A stretch of 64,000 bases of DNA from JAOUEA01 sp963821925 (GCA_963821925.1 CAWGFO010000002.1:310001-374000); one strand, 5' to 3'; counted from the first letter of the stretch, positions 1-9,073 are shown. Notes: generated by a model from the sequence alone, not told the origin. Program-made: numbers and translations.

Positions 1-1
1 C

Positions 2-538
2 GTGCAGGCCCAGGTGCTTGGTGAGAAGGAAGACGTCTTCTACCTCACCTTGCAGGAACTCCACGACGTCGTGCGCACGAACCACGTGGACGACCAGCTG
101 ATCCGCCGGCGCAAGGACGCGTTCCGTTCGTATCGGGCGCTCACGCCGCCGCGGGTGCTCACGTCGGATGGCGAGGTCTTCTCCGGGGAGTATCGACGCG
201 ACGACGTGCCGGCCGGCGCTCTGGTCGGCCTACCGGTGTCCGCCGGGACCATCGAGGGGCGGGCTCGCGTCATCCTGGACATGGCGGAGGCCGTTCTCGA
301 ACCGGGCGACATCCTGGTCACCGCCTACACGGACCCCAGCTGGACGCCCCTGTTCGTCGCGATCGAGGGCCTGGTGACGGAGGTGGGGGGCCTGATGACC
401 CATGGCGCGGTGATCGCTCGGGAGTACGGCTTGCCCGCCGTGGTGGGGGTGGAGCATGCCACCCGGCTGATCCGGGATGGGCAGCGGATCCGCGTGAACG
501 GAACGGACGGGTACATCGAGATCCTCCCCGCGACGTGA
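2..538 (+). CDS. PEP-utilising phosphotransferase, C-terminal part (5' end outside window)
   Basis: This is the C-terminal part of a phosphoenolpyruvate-dependent dikinase-type enzyme; the reading frame is open at the left edge, so the true start lies outside. The last 90 residues form the swivelling phosphohistidine domain: the GGLMTHGAVIAREYGLPAVV segment carries the His that shuttles phosphate between the ATP and PEP domains. The upstream residues (DVFYLTLQEL) resemble the linker of rifampicin phosphotransferase (Rph) and PEP synthase-like proteins. The family is firm. Whether it inactivates rifamycins, makes PEP or has another acceptor cannot be told without the N-terminal half. The next gene downstream is on the opposite strand. 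Confidence 0.8.
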   Translation: MQAQVLGEKEDVFYLTLQELHDVVRTNHVDDQLIRRRKDAFRSYRALTPPRVLTSDGEVFSGEYRRDDVPAGALVGLPVSAGTIEGRARVILDMAEAVLEPGDILVTAYTDPSWTPLFVAIEGLVTEVGGLMTHGAVIAREYGLPAVVGVEHATRLIRDGQRIRVNGTDGYIEILPAT

Positions 539-568
539 CGGACACCAGCTTGATGTCACCTCAAGCGA

Positions 569-955
569 TCAAGACCCGGCGCCGCGGTCGGAAGGACCGG
601 CCACGTATGCCGCCAGCACCTCCGCCTCTCTCTGCAGCCGCTCGGCGATGTCGTCTCGTCCGATCCGGGCGTACTCGGTGGCCGCTCGCGCATGCTCCTC
701 GATCTGCGAGCGAAGGATCGCCCTGACGTCGTTCTCGGTGAGCACACGCCGCGCGATGTCGGTGGAGCCGACCCCGGCCGCCGCGCCGGCGATGTGCTCG
801 GTGCCCTCCACCCGGGAGGCGGGGGCCTCGACGGCACCCGCGTTGTCCAGGGCGGTGAGAGCCGAGCGCAGCGCTGCGACGGTCACGGAGTCGCGAGCCT
901 TGAGCGCCGCGGTCAGATCGCCGCGAAGGCGAGTGCTGATCCTGGGCACGCTCAT
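569..955 (-). CDS. YqeY / GatB-domain-like protein
   Basis: The 128-residue protein has the YqeY pattern: an N-terminal helix with RLRGDLTAALKARDSVTVAALRSAL, then a helical part with Q-E-x-A-R-x-A-E-like spacing (IEEHARAATEYARIGRDD) and a C-terminal AEVLAAYV helix. YqeY proteins share the tRNA-binding tail of the GatB/GatE amidotransferase subunits, but their role is not settled. It is slightly shorter than the usual 145-150 residues. It lies 73 bases downstream of the cyclic-nucleotide-binding gene on the same strand, so the two may be co-transcribed. The ATG at 955 is the only good start. Confidence 0.7.
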   Translation of the reverse strand: MSVPRISTRLRGDLTAALKARDSVTVAALRSALTALDNAGAVEAPASRVEGTEHIAGAAAGVGSTDIARRVLTENDVRAILRSQIEEHARAATEYARIGRDDIAERLQREAEVLAAYVAGPSDRGAGS

Positions 956-1028
956 CCGTGAGGTGATCCTACGGCGGTGCCTCCCTGGAGGGGCACTCGA
1001 AGCCCTGGTGAGGTCCCATCCCGTGTGG

Positions 1029-1526
1029 TCAGGGGGCCCACTCCTCGCCCGGGCGCGGCGGAGCGTCGGGGACCTCTACGTCCAAGAACAAGGATTCGAG
1101 CATGTGACCCACGTACTTCCGGAGAGCGGCGCCGAACGCCGAAAACACCCGGAGTGCGAGGGCGGGTTCGCGCTCGATGAGCGCCAGCCACGGAGCCCTT
1201 GGAACGACCAGCAGCGTCGTGGGCTCGAGGGCGAGGGCCGACGCCACCCGGGGCCCTCCGTCGAGCAGCCCGCCTTCCCCGAACATCTTGCCGTCTCGAA
1301 CGATGGCCGCGTTGAGCTCCTCGCCGCGCGAGGGGATGTAGATGCGCACGCTTCCGGAAGACACCACGTAGAACTCGGTCGCGATGTCTCCCTCGAAGAA
1401 GACGTGTTGGCCAGGAGGGATCGATCGCCGTTCGGCGATCGCCGCGACGTGGTCTACAACGCCCGGGTCGAGCCCGTCGAAGAGCTCGGCACGCATCAGG
1501 GTCGCAGCGATCTCCGGATGCTCCAC
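1029..1526 (-). CDS. Cyclic-nucleotide-binding-domain protein
   Basis: This 165-residue protein is essentially one cNMP-binding beta-barrel. Visible landmarks are IPPGQHVFFEGDIATEFYVV (start of the barrel), a GEELNAAIVRDGKMFGEGGLLDGGPRVASALA stretch matching the phosphate-binding cassette (F-G-E-x-x-L then P-R-x-A-x), and a C-terminal helix. No DNA-binding helix-turn-helix follows, so it is a sensor or adaptor rather than a full Crp-type regulator. A class III nucleotide cyclase is encoded at 9122-10333 and another cNMP domain occurs in the SulP transporter at 19681-21831, so a cyclic-nucleotide circuit is plausible but inferred. Confidence 0.75.
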   Translation of the reverse strand: MEHPEIAATLMRAELFDGLDPGVVDHVAAIAERRSIPPGQHVFFEGDIATEFYVVSSGSVRIYIPSRGEELNAAIVRDGKMFGEGGLLDGGPRVASALALEPTTLLVVPRAPWLALIEREPALALRVFSAFGAALRKYVGHMLESLFLDVEVPDAPPRPGEEWAP

Positions 1527-1677
1527 GACCGAACCCTACCGTTCGGACAGAGGCTGGGCGAGCTCGATCCGACCACGCCGACCCCATCGATCAGCTGAGC
1601 CTCAACCTGCTGCAGCCCACATCGCCCCTCCGTCTCGAGCTGTGGACGCCCCGGTGTGAAGGGGCGACACTGGCAGG

Positions 1678-2343
1678 ATGCCGGAGGAGGACGTCCCGGA
1701 TTGTTGCTTCGATGAGTGGGCCGCATCCAACGCGAAACGGGCGCGGAAGCGAGAGACGGCGGCTGCCATCACGGCCGCGCTGCTCGACGCGCTGGACGAA
1801 GCCGGCCTCCAGGGTCGCAGCGTGCTCGACGTCGGGTGCGGCACGGGCGATCTGGCCCTGGCCGCGCTCGGGCGCGGTGCGCGCTCGGTATCTGGCTTCG
1901 ACCTGGGTGCCGGCGCCATAGCCAGCGCCCAGGCGCTTGCGCGAGAGCGCGGTTTGGGCGGGCGCGCTGCGTTCGAGGTCGGTGATGGGTCGCGGGCCGC
2001 GTTGCCGAAGTCCGACGTCGTCGTGTTGAACCGCGTCCTCTGCTGCTACCCCTCGGCCGACGCCCTGCTCGCCAATACCCTGGGCGCGGCGGGAAGCGTC
2101 TTCGCGCTCACGGCCCCGATCGACCGTGGCCCTATCGGGCTGTACAACCGGGTCGTGGGTTGGCTGGGGAACGGCTGGTACGCGCTACGAGCGAAGAAGT
2201 TCCGCGGGTTCCGAGTGTTCGTTCACGACCTCGCGACGGTCGAGGCGCGCATCGTCGAGGCGGGCTTCCATCCACGGGTCCGGCAGCATCGTCGCCTCGT
2301 GTGGGATCTGCGTGTCTACGAGCGCCGTCCGCGGCTGAGCTGA
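1678..2343 (+). CDS. SAM-dependent class I methyltransferase
   Basis: The 221-residue protein carries the class I methyltransferase motif I (VLDVGCGTGDLALAAL, about residues 57-72), followed by an acidic residue ending beta 2 (SGFDLG) and a motif II/III region (SDVVVLNRVLCCYPSADALL). The VLNRVLCCYP stretch and the overall layout resemble Mg-protoporphyrin O-methyltransferase-like (BchM-type) enzymes, but nothing nearby points to chlorophyll or haem synthesis, so the substrate is unknown. It stands alone between convergent and divergent neighbours. The ATG at 1678 starts the first run of conserved sequence. Confidence 0.7.
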   Translation: MPEEDVPDCCFDEWAASNAKRARKRETAAAITAALLDALDEAGLQGRSVLDVGCGTGDLALAALGRGARSVSGFDLGAGAIASAQALARERGLGGRAAFEVGDGSRAALPKSDVVVLNRVLCCYPSADALLANTLGAAGSVFALTAPIDRGPIGLYNRVVGWLGNGWYALRAKKFRGFRVFVHDLATVEARIVEAGFHPRVRQHRRLVWDLRVYERRPRLS

Positions 2344-2412
2344 GGTTGAGCCTCGCTCCCGGCCCTGCGACGAGCCGTGGGACGGGTCGGGGTGGCCGCA
2401 TGTGACCTCGTG

Positions 2413-3537
2413 CTAGGGCCCAGGTCCGATCGAAGGCCCAAGGCCGACCTTCGTGGGCGCATCGCGGATCCACGCGACGAGTGGCGCGACCACCGCCCGG
2501 GCGTCGTCGCTGACGCCCCGAAGGGTGTTGGAGGCATACGAGCGCTGGAACTCCAGGCCGACGTAGACGAGCCCGACGTGCGTCGATGAGATACCGCCGA
2601 CGTGCTTCGGAGCGGCATGGTCATCGAGGGCCCCGAGCTCGCGAAGGTACGGAAGGCTCGGTCGATATCCGGTGGCGAGGATGATCGCGTCGACCGATTC
2701 GCGTTCGCCGTCGCTCCAGACCACCCGCTCTCCGTCGAGGGCGGTGAACATCGGACGTCGATCGACGCGGCCCTCGGCAAGGGTGCTCTCGAACCCGACG
2801 CTGTCGGTCACCACGCTGCCGCCGGTGATCTTGCTCAACCAGACCGCCGGCAAGGTGTCGAACCCCGTCGTGCGCAGCCAGTAGTGGACGTCCTGGTCGC
2901 CCAGGCGTTGGGGGATGAACCGCAGGGGGTGGCGCGTGGCGATCGTCACCGTCGCGAGCGGCGCGAGTTCGTTGGCGACTTGCGCGGCCGAATCGCCCGC
3001 TCCGACGACGACCACCCGTTGGCCCGCGTACGGCGCTGGTTCGCGGTAGTCGGCGACGTGCGAGAGCTCGCCGGTGAACGTGCCCTCACCCGGGAAGCTC
3101 GGACGGTGGGGGTTCGAGAACGACCCGCTCGCGGCCACGATGCCGGAAGCGCGCATCGCCTGTCCGCCCTCCGCGAACACGAGGAACCCTCTGCCGTCCT
3201 GCTGGATCGCCTCCACGCGGGTGTTGGTTCGGATCTCGACGTCGAGCCCCACGGCGAATCGCTCGAGGTAGTCCGCCACGTCATCGCGGCCCGGATAGTG
3301 ATCCGGCGGTCCTGGGAACGGCATCCCCGGCATCGAGCTGTATGCCGCCGGCGAGAACACACGCAGGCTGTCGTAGTAGCGCGGCCACGACCCAGCTGCC
3401 CGATCACTGGCCTCGAGGATCACCGCCGGCATCCGAAGTTCGCTCAGGGCCCAGGCTGCCGCGAGGCCCGACTGACCGCCCCCGACGACGACCACGGGAG
3501 GAACGGCGTTGGGGAGGGTGTCCGACGTCACGCTCAT
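2413..3537 (-). CDS. FAD-dependent monooxygenase (CzcO-like)
   Basis: A flavin monooxygenase-type oxidoreductase of about 374 residues. The N-terminal FAD-binding Rossmann motif is VVVVGGGQSGLAAAWALSEL (about residues 14-33). A second, NADPH-type motif VVVVGAGDSAAQVANELA lies mid-protein, and the ATGYRPSLPYL motif typical of this group is near the C-terminus. Such enzymes hydroxylate small organic molecules or act in metal or sulfide chemistry. The start chosen is the ATG at 3537; the longer open frame upstream lacks family sequence and overlaps the divergent gene. A second paralogue lies at 7812-8912. The substrate is not evident. Confidence 0.8.
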   Translation of the reverse strand: MSVTSDTLPNAVPPVVVVGGGQSGLAAAWALSELRMPAVILEASDRAAGSWPRYYDSLRVFSPAAYSSMPGMPFPGPPDHYPGRDDVADYLERFAVGLDVEIRTNTRVEAIQQDGRGFLVFAEGGQAMRASGIVAASGSFSNPHRPSFPGEGTFTGELSHVADYREPAPYAGQRVVVVGAGDSAAQVANELAPLATVTIATRHPLRFIPQRLGDQDVHYWLRTTGFDTLPAVWLSKITGGSVVTDSVGFESTLAEGRVDRRPMFTALDGERVVWSDGERESVDAIILATGYRPSLPYLRELGALDDHAAPKHVGGISSTHVGLVYVGLEFQRSYASNTLRGVSDDARAVVAPLVAWIRDAPTKVGLGPSIGPGP

Positions 3538-3627
3538 CGACACATGTCTATCACTGAGCGGGCCGGATCCCGCCGTGCCACTCGCTGCGGGAACTATGCT
3601 GAGGTCGTCCGCGATCGGAGGAGTGGC

Positions 3628-4122
3628 ATGGCCGGGGGCAAGGCGCGCCTCCCACCTCGATGGTTCGTCGTGACCTTCTGGCACGTGCATCGACGGGTCG
3701 TTCGAGCGAGCGGGGGGCGCAGGGGGCTGTGGCTTCCGCGCCCGGGAAAGGGGGGCGCCTTGCGGCTGACCACCACCGGCCGGCGCAGCGGCGAGCCGCG
3801 GAGCGTGATCCTCGGTTACTACGAGGACGGGGACGACCTGGTCTCGATGGCGATGAATGGCTGGGGGGCACCCGAGCCGGCCTGGTGGCTGAACCTGCAG
3901 GCACACCCGGAGGCGGTCGTCGAGATGGCGGGCGGGATCCGGCGCGAGGTGCTCGGCAGGGCCGCGGTGGGCGACGAGCGCGAACGGCTGTGGCAGCGCT
4001 GGCGCGACCTGGACCGGAACCTGGACGGCTACGCGTCACGGCGACCCCAAGAAACGGCGGTCGTCATCCTCGAGCCGCGCGGCGGCCGGACCGGCGACCC
4101 TCTCCACGCCGAAAACACCTGA
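3628..4122 (+). CDS. F420-type nitroreductase-family (DDN-like) oxidoreductase
   Basis: A small protein of 164 residues with the split-barrel fold pattern of deazaflavin (F420H2)-dependent reductases such as DDN. Typical segments are LRLTTTGRRSGEPRSVILGY (barrel start), GAPEPAWWLNLQAHPEAVVE (the W-x-x-N-L motif around the cofactor phosphate) and a C-terminal R-x-P-x-V-x-x-L-E-like strand. F420 use is characteristic of actinobacteria, but binding is inferred from family resemblance. The ATG at 3628 follows a GGAGGAG ribosome site at 3616-3622. It is transcribed divergently from the flavin monooxygenase, with 90 bases between starts. Confidence 0.75.
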   Translation: MAGGKARLPPRWFVVTFWHVHRRVVRASGGRRGLWLPRPGKGGALRLTTTGRRSGEPRSVILGYYEDGDDLVSMAMNGWGAPEPAWWLNLQAHPEAVVEMAGGIRREVLGRAAVGDERERLWQRWRDLDRNLDGYASRRPQETAVVILEPRGGRTGDPLHAENT

Positions 4123-4173
4123 GTCCGGACCGGGTTGGCTCGCCACACGAGGCGAGGATGGGTCTACGCGACC

Positions 4174-5769
4174 CTAGCCCAAGGCGATGCCCTCGGCGGG
4201 GCTCGATGACGTCGGATCGGGCAGACGCATCATCCGGAGCGAGGTCACGAACCCGAGGAGTGCGGCGATGAGCGGCACGAGCAGCGCGATCTGGAGCGCG
4301 AGGGGTCGTGCCTCCGTGTTGATGCGGATGATCTCGTCCTGGACGTCCTGGGGCTGGCCGACGAGCAGCTCTTCGAGCGCCGTGTTGCTCATGACTTCCG
4401 CGTCCTCATCGAGGCTGTCGGCGACCTGCTGCTGCTCGGTGGGGGAGAGCACGATGCTCGACGTCGCCATGTCCGTGAAGGTGATCGAGAGCGTCGCCAG
4501 CATGATGGCTCCGGCGAACGCCAGACCGAACGAGAGTCCGAACGATCCGCTGGCCGAGTTCACACCCGCGGCCTCGCTGACCCGCTCCTCCGAGATCGGC
4601 GACAGGGTGTAGTTGTTGAGCTGGGACACGAGCAGACCGAGCCCGGCTCCCGCGATCAGCAACGGGAGGAAGAGGTACCAGCCGGAGTCCGCGCGAGGCA
4701 CGACCGCGATCAGCAGCACCATGCCGAGCGCCAGGAGCGCGAAGCCCGAGCGGATGATCCGGCTCGGACGCCGGGCCCCCGCCTTCTTCCCGGCGAGCAC
4801 GGCAACCCCGAACATCGTGAGCGAGAGCGGAGCGAGCGACAGACCCGTCTCGAGCGCGTTGTACTCGAGCACCATCTGCAGGAAGATCGGGAGGGCGATC
4901 ATCGCTGCTCCCAGGGCGACGTTCTGGAGCAGCTGCCCCGAGATCCCGAACCGGAACATCTTCGATCGGAACAGATCCGGATCGAGCAGTGTCGGCTTGT
5001 CCTCGCGCTTTCGGCGCAGGAGCCACCAGGCGAGCGATCCCAAGCCCACCACGCCGACGATCAGGAGCTCGGCGACGGCGTCCCCACCTTCCTGCCACGC
5101 CAAGATGCCGACGACGAGGCCGCCCATGCCGAGGACCGAGAGGATCGCGCCGATCGGGTCAACCTGGCGAGGTCCCGTGTACGGCACGTCCTTGATGCGT
5201 CCGGAACCCAGCAACACGATCGCGATGATCACGAGCTCGAGCAGGAAGCCCACCCGCCACGAGAGGAAGGTGGTGATGAACCCGCCGAGCAGTGGTCCGA
5301 TCGCCGCGGCGACCGCCGCCGAGGCGCCGACCAGAGCGTAGACGCGCTTCTGCGCGGCTCCCTGGAAGTTGCCGTGGATCAGGGATTGCATCGCCGGCAT
5401 CAGGAGGGACGCGCCCAACCCTCCGATCACGGCCCAGAACACGACGATCGCGGTCACGCTCTGGGCGAGCGTCATCGCCAACGCGCCCGCGGCGTACCCG
5501 AGCAGGCCGATGACGTACGCGCGCTTTCGGCCGATCAGATCGCCGATCTTGCTGCCGATCAAGATGAAGGCGGCCGAGACGAGCGCCTCGAGCGCGATCG
5601 CTGCCTGGATGCTGCTGACGGTGGTTCCGAGGTCGTGGACCACGGACGAGATCGACACGTTCATCAGCGACGTGTCGAACACCAGCACGAACATCGCCAT
5701 CGCGAGGAGGAGAGCGAGCCGCTGATCGAACGCAGGCTCTTCCGCTGTGTCGGTCCTTCCCTCTCTCAC
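4174..5769 (-). CDS. MFS drug-type exporter (DHA2/EmrB-QacA family)
   Basis: A 531-residue membrane protein with 14 predicted hydrophobic segments, as in the DHA2 (EmrB/QacA) branch of the major facilitator superfamily. The loop between helices 2 and 3 reads GSKIGDLIGRKRAYVIGL, the signature G-x-x-x-D-x-x-G-R-k motif, and FDTSLMNVSISSV in helix 1 matches the D-x-x-x-x-N-V-A pattern of proton-coupled exporters. A long outer loop is present before the last helix. The start is a GTG at 5769. It faces away from the multicopper oxidase operon across a 273-base shared upstream region that shows no clear motif. The substrate is unknown. Confidence 0.85.
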   Translation of the reverse strand: MREGRTDTAEEPAFDQRLALLLAMAMFVLVFDTSLMNVSISSVVHDLGTTVSSIQAAIALEALVSAAFILIGSKIGDLIGRKRAYVIGLLGYAAGALAMTLAQSVTAIVVFWAVIGGLGASLLMPAMQSLIHGNFQGAAQKRVYALVGASAAVAAAIGPLLGGFITTFLSWRVGFLLELVIIAIVLLGSGRIKDVPYTGPRQVDPIGAILSVLGMGGLVVGILAWQEGGDAVAELLIVGVVGLGSLAWWLLRRKREDKPTLLDPDLFRSKMFRFGISGQLLQNVALGAAMIALPIFLQMVLEYNALETGLSLAPLSLTMFGVAVLAGKKAGARRPSRIIRSGFALLALGMVLLIAVVPRADSGWYLFLPLLIAGAGLGLLVSQLNNYTLSPISEERVSEAAGVNSASGSFGLSFGLAFAGAIMLATLSITFTDMATSSIVLSPTEQQQVADSLDEDAEVMSNTALEELLVGQPQDVQDEIIRINTEARPLALQIALLVPLIAALLGFVTSLRMMRLPDPTSSSPAEGIALG

Positions 5770-6042
5770 GCTGACAACCTATCTCCAAGTGTTGGGAGCT
5801 GGGGTCGCCACGCCGATCGGCTTGGATCAGCACCCTCTGAGCGCCGGTTGGCGACGAAGACGTACGCTGTCGACGAGAGCTTCGACCTCGCGGGGGGTAG
5901 ATAGCCGAGGGGCAGGGCGGGGAGAGGCCTCCAATCGGTTCAGGCTCGGTGGTCGTCGATCGTCGACGTGGTGCCGAGGCACGTTCACGACATTCGCCCG
6001 ATGCCTCCGGACGTCAGGCGAAGCAAACAAGGGGGGACGCAC

Positions 6043-7815
6043 GTGAAACACGCAGGCGCCGACAAGGACGCTACGACAGGTCAGCCCGCGCACGCAGACG
6101 ACCTGTTCACGACCGAGACCGCCGGGCTGCCCGACGCGTCGCCCTCGCAGGTGATCCGGCTCAACGATGGCGATCGATTCGACCTCCGGATCACGCCCGT
6201 CCGCAAGCGCATCGATGAGGCGGAGCTGCGGATGCTCGGCTACAACGCGTCGATCCCCGGCCCGACCCTGCACGTCGATCAAGGGTCGGAGATCACCGTC
6301 AGAGTGACGAACGACGGCGACGTCGAGGCGACGGTTCACTGGCACGGCCTGCGGCTGGAGAACCGCTACGACGGCGTCCCCCACGAGACGCAGTCACCGA
6401 TCCCGATCGGGGGCACGTTCACCTACCAGGTCCAGTTCCCCGACGCCGGGTTCTACTGGTACCACCCCCACATCCGTGAGGACTTCGGGCTGGAGATGGG
6501 GTTGTACGGCACGATCATCGTCGAGCCCTCGGATCCCTCGTTCTGGCCCGCGGTCGACCGCCAGCTCAGCATCACGCTCGACGACCTGCTCGTCGAGGAC
6601 GGGCAGGTCGCACCCTTCCACCGCTCAGGTCCGAACTACACGGCGATGGGGCGGTTCGGGAACGTGATGCTGATCAACGGCGAGACCACGTTCTCGGACG
6701 AGGCGGCGGTGGGGGAGGTCGTGCGCCTCTATCTCGTGAATACGGCGAACACACGGATCTTCAACGTCGCACTCCCCGGGGCCCGGATGAAGCTGGTCGG
6801 TGGGGACAGCGGTCGCTACGAGCGTGAGGCCTTCGTGGACGAGGTGATGCTCGCTCCCTCGGAGCGGGCGGTCCTCGACGTGATGTTCGAGCGCCCGGGG
6901 GACGTGCGGCTCGAACATCGCACGCCGGATCAGGTCTACGATCTCGGCGCCTTCTCGGTCGCGGGGACCTCGACCTCCGCCGCCCGTGAGTCGTTCGACA
7001 TCCTGCGTGTCGACCCCGAGCTGATCGCCGAGCATGCATCGATCGAGGGAGATCTCGAGCGGCCGCCGGACAAGGTGCTCGCCTTCGTGGCCTCGATGCC
7101 TCTCCTGTACGGGGACGACTCGGCGCCGGCGACGTCCTATGCCTGTCCCATGCACCCCGAGGTCACGTCCTCGGAGCCGGGCTCGTGTCCGAAGTGCGGC
7201 ATGAAGTTGCTGCCGGTTCGTGCCGAGCAGCCGACCTCATACGCGTGTCCGATGCACCCCGAGGTCACGTCCTCCGAGCCATCGACGTGCCCGAAGTGCG
7301 GCATGAAGTTGATGCCCACGGACGCTCCGCCGCCCCCGCGCGACGAGGCTGCCCACCACGGGCACGAACAACACGAGCAGCCGGGCGACGGACTCGAATG
7401 GGAAGACCTGATGCCGGAGATCAACCGTGCCTCGGAGCCCGACAACATGCGATGGATGCTGATCGACCGGGCGAGCGGAGCCGAGAACGGCGCGATCGCG
7501 TGGGCGTTCACGGTGGGTGACCGGGTCAAGATCCGACTGGTCAATGAGATGGAGTCCGATCACCCGATGCATCACCCGTTCCACATCCACGGCGCGGGCC
7601 GCTTCCTCGTGCTGTCACGCGAGGGGGAGGCGGAGTCCAACCTGGTCTGGAAGGACACCGTGCTCGTGCGCGCGGGAGAGACCGTGGACATCCTGCTCGA
7701 CGTCTCCAACCCAGGACTGTGGATGGCGCATTGCCACATCGCCGAGCACAGTCAGAGCGGGATGATGTTCAGTTTCGACGTATCCCGGCGCGATCCTTCG
7801 GAGGTGTCGACGTGA
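6043..7815 (+). CDS. Multicopper oxidase with two inserted heavy-metal-binding motifs
   Basis: A 590-residue multicopper oxidase. Copper ligands are visible at HWHGLR (about residue 100), FYWYHPHIRED (about 140), HPMHHPFHIHG and the C-terminal MAHCHIAEHSQSGMM (type 1 Cys, His and axial Met). Between cupredoxin domains 2 and 3 sit two near-identical 26-residue motifs of the type YACPMHPEVTSSEP..CPKCGMKL at 7138-7215 and 7240-7317; these are heavy-metal-binding (HMBD) modules usually found in copper ATPases and efflux proteins. The GTG at 6043 is preferred because AAGGGGGG lies 6 bases upstream; no export signal is evident in the N-terminus from this start. It overlaps the next gene by GTGA. 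Copper detoxification or copper-dependent oxidation is inferred. Confidence 0.88.
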   Translation: MKHAGADKDATTGQPAHADDLFTTETAGLPDASPSQVIRLNDGDRFDLRITPVRKRIDEAELRMLGYNASIPGPTLHVDQGSEITVRVTNDGDVEATVHWHGLRLENRYDGVPHETQSPIPIGGTFTYQVQFPDAGFYWYHPHIREDFGLEMGLYGTIIVEPSDPSFWPAVDRQLSITLDDLLVEDGQVAPFHRSGPNYTAMGRFGNVMLINGETTFSDEAAVGEVVRLYLVNTANTRIFNVALPGARMKLVGGDSGRYEREAFVDEVMLAPSERAVLDVMFERPGDVRLEHRTPDQVYDLGAFSVAGTSTSAARESFDILRVDPELIAEHASIEGDLERPPDKVLAFVASMPLLYGDDSAPATSYACPMHPEVTSSEPGSCPKCGMKLLPVRAEQPTSYACPMHPEVTSSEPSTCPKCGMKLMPTDAPPPPRDEAAHHGHEQHEQPGDGLEWEDLMPEINRASEPDNMRWMLIDRASGAENGAIAWAFTVGDRVKIRLVNEMESDHPMHHPFHIHGAGRFLVLSREGEAESNLVWKDTVLVRAGETVDILLDVSNPGLWMAHCHIAEHSQSGMMFSFDVSRRDPSEVST

Positions 7816-8912
7816 CCTCGGAGACAGGAACGTCGTCGTTCGACGTCGTCGTGGTCGGTGCCAGTCAGGCCGGCCTTGCCATCGGCTATCACCTCGCGCA
7901 GCGCAGCGTGCGGTTCGTGATCCTCGACGCGGGCTCTGAGATCGGCCAGGTGTGGAGATCGCGATGGGACTCGCTCAAGCTGTTCACCCCCGCGCAGTAC
8001 AGCAGCTTGCCGGGGATGGCCTTCCCCGCGCCGAAGGACACGTACCCGTCGAAGGACGACGTCGCCTCGTACCTCGAGTCGTACGTCTCCACGTTGGAGC
8101 TTCCCGTGAAGCTCAACGCGAAGGTCACGTCGCTCACCGAACACGGAGGGCGTTACGTCGTGACGACCGCGGCCGAGACATTCACGGCGGGCCAGGTCGT
8201 CGTTGCGACCGGTCCGTTCCAGGTGCCCTTCGTTCCTCCCGTCGCCGGTGACCTCGACGACACGGTCTTCCAGATCCACAGCGCTGGCTACCGCAACCCG
8301 ACCCAGCTTCCTGAAGGCGAGGTGCTCGTCGTGGGAGGGGGGAACTCCGGCTTCCAGATCGCCGAAGAACTAGCTGCGACGAGGAAGGTCAGCCTCGCCG
8401 TCGGTCAGCGCGTTCCGCCTCTGCCGCAGCGTCTGCTCGGCAAGGACCTGTTCTGGTGGCTCTCCGGCGTGGGGTTCATGAAGGTGAGCACGGATTCGCG
8501 ACTCGGGCGGAAGTTGGCGAAGCGCGACGTCCTGATCGGGTCGAGCGCGAAGCGCCTCCGACGCTCCGGGGTGACCCTGAGAGGGCGGCTCACGAGTGCC
8601 GGAGGACGGCGTGTCGGATTCGAGGATGGGACCGAGCTCGACCTCGACGCGATCATCTGGGCGACGGGATATCGATCCGACTTCTCGTGGATCGAGGTCC
8701 CCGCGATCAAGGGACCGAACGGCACGATCGTCCACCGACGCGGGGTTACCGACGCTTCGGGCCTGTTCTTCCTCGGGCTTCCTTGGCAGCACACTCGCGG
8801 ATCGGCGCTCATCGGCTTCGTGAACGACGACGCTGCCTTCATAGCTGGGCGCATAGACTCGCATCTCGAGGATCCCGCCGGACGTGTCGGGACGGATGCC
8901 GAGCGAACGTAG
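7812..8912 (+). CDS. FAD-dependent monooxygenase (CzcO-like), paralogue
   Basis: A 366-residue flavoprotein related to the one at 2413-3537. It has the FAD motif VVVVGASQAGLAIGYHLAQR near the N-terminus, then SLKLFTPAQYSSLPGMAFP, which matches the same region of the paralogue, a second dinucleotide motif VLVVGGGNSGFQIAEELA, and ATGYRSDFSW near the end. The GTG start at 7812 overlaps the stop of the multicopper oxidase (GTGA), indicating translational coupling. With the oxidase and the YHS protein it makes a likely metal-handling operon; the exact reaction is not known. Confidence 0.82.
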   Translation: MTSETGTSSFDVVVVGASQAGLAIGYHLAQRSVRFVILDAGSEIGQVWRSRWDSLKLFTPAQYSSLPGMAFPAPKDTYPSKDDVASYLESYVSTLELPVKLNAKVTSLTEHGGRYVVTTAAETFTAGQVVVATGPFQVPFVPPVAGDLDDTVFQIHSAGYRNPTQLPEGEVLVVGGGNSGFQIAEELAATRKVSLAVGQRVPPLPQRLLGKDLFWWLSGVGFMKVSTDSRLGRKLAKRDVLIGSSAKRLRRSGVTLRGRLTSAGGRRVGFEDGTELDLDAIIWATGYRSDFSWIEVPAIKGPNGTIVHRRGVTDASGLFFLGLPWQHTRGSALIGFVNDDAAFIAGRIDSHLEDPAGRVGTDAERT

Positions 8913-8923
8913 AAGGGGAACAG

Positions 8924-9073
8924 ATGGCGATGGAAGTAGATCCGGTGTGCGGCATGCACATCGACAGCGAAGAAGCGGTGGGGACCATCGAACACGGAGG
9001 GAAGACCTTCTACTTCTGCTCGAAGGCCTGCTACGACGCCTTCGAGGCAGATCCCACTTCGTACGTGACGTGA
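8924..9073 (+). CDS. YHS-domain metal-binding protein
   Basis: A 49-residue protein that is a single YHS domain: DPVCGMHIDSEEAV at the front and FYFCSKACYDAFEADP at the back, giving the Cys-x-x-x..Cys-x-x-x-Cys pattern that binds metal ions such as copper in efflux systems. The start is the ATG at 8924, preceded by AGAAGGGGA. It lies 11 bases after the flavin monooxygenase, in the same operon. A copper or other soft-metal chaperone role fits the multicopper oxidase partner, by inference. Confidence 0.8.
   Translation: MAMEVDPVCGMHIDSEEAVGTIEHGGKTFYFCSKACYDAFEADPTSYVT

Noticed and set aside
569..1526. A plus-strand frame spanning the YqeY and cNMP genes
   Set aside because: The minus-strand products match known families; the plus-strand product does not.
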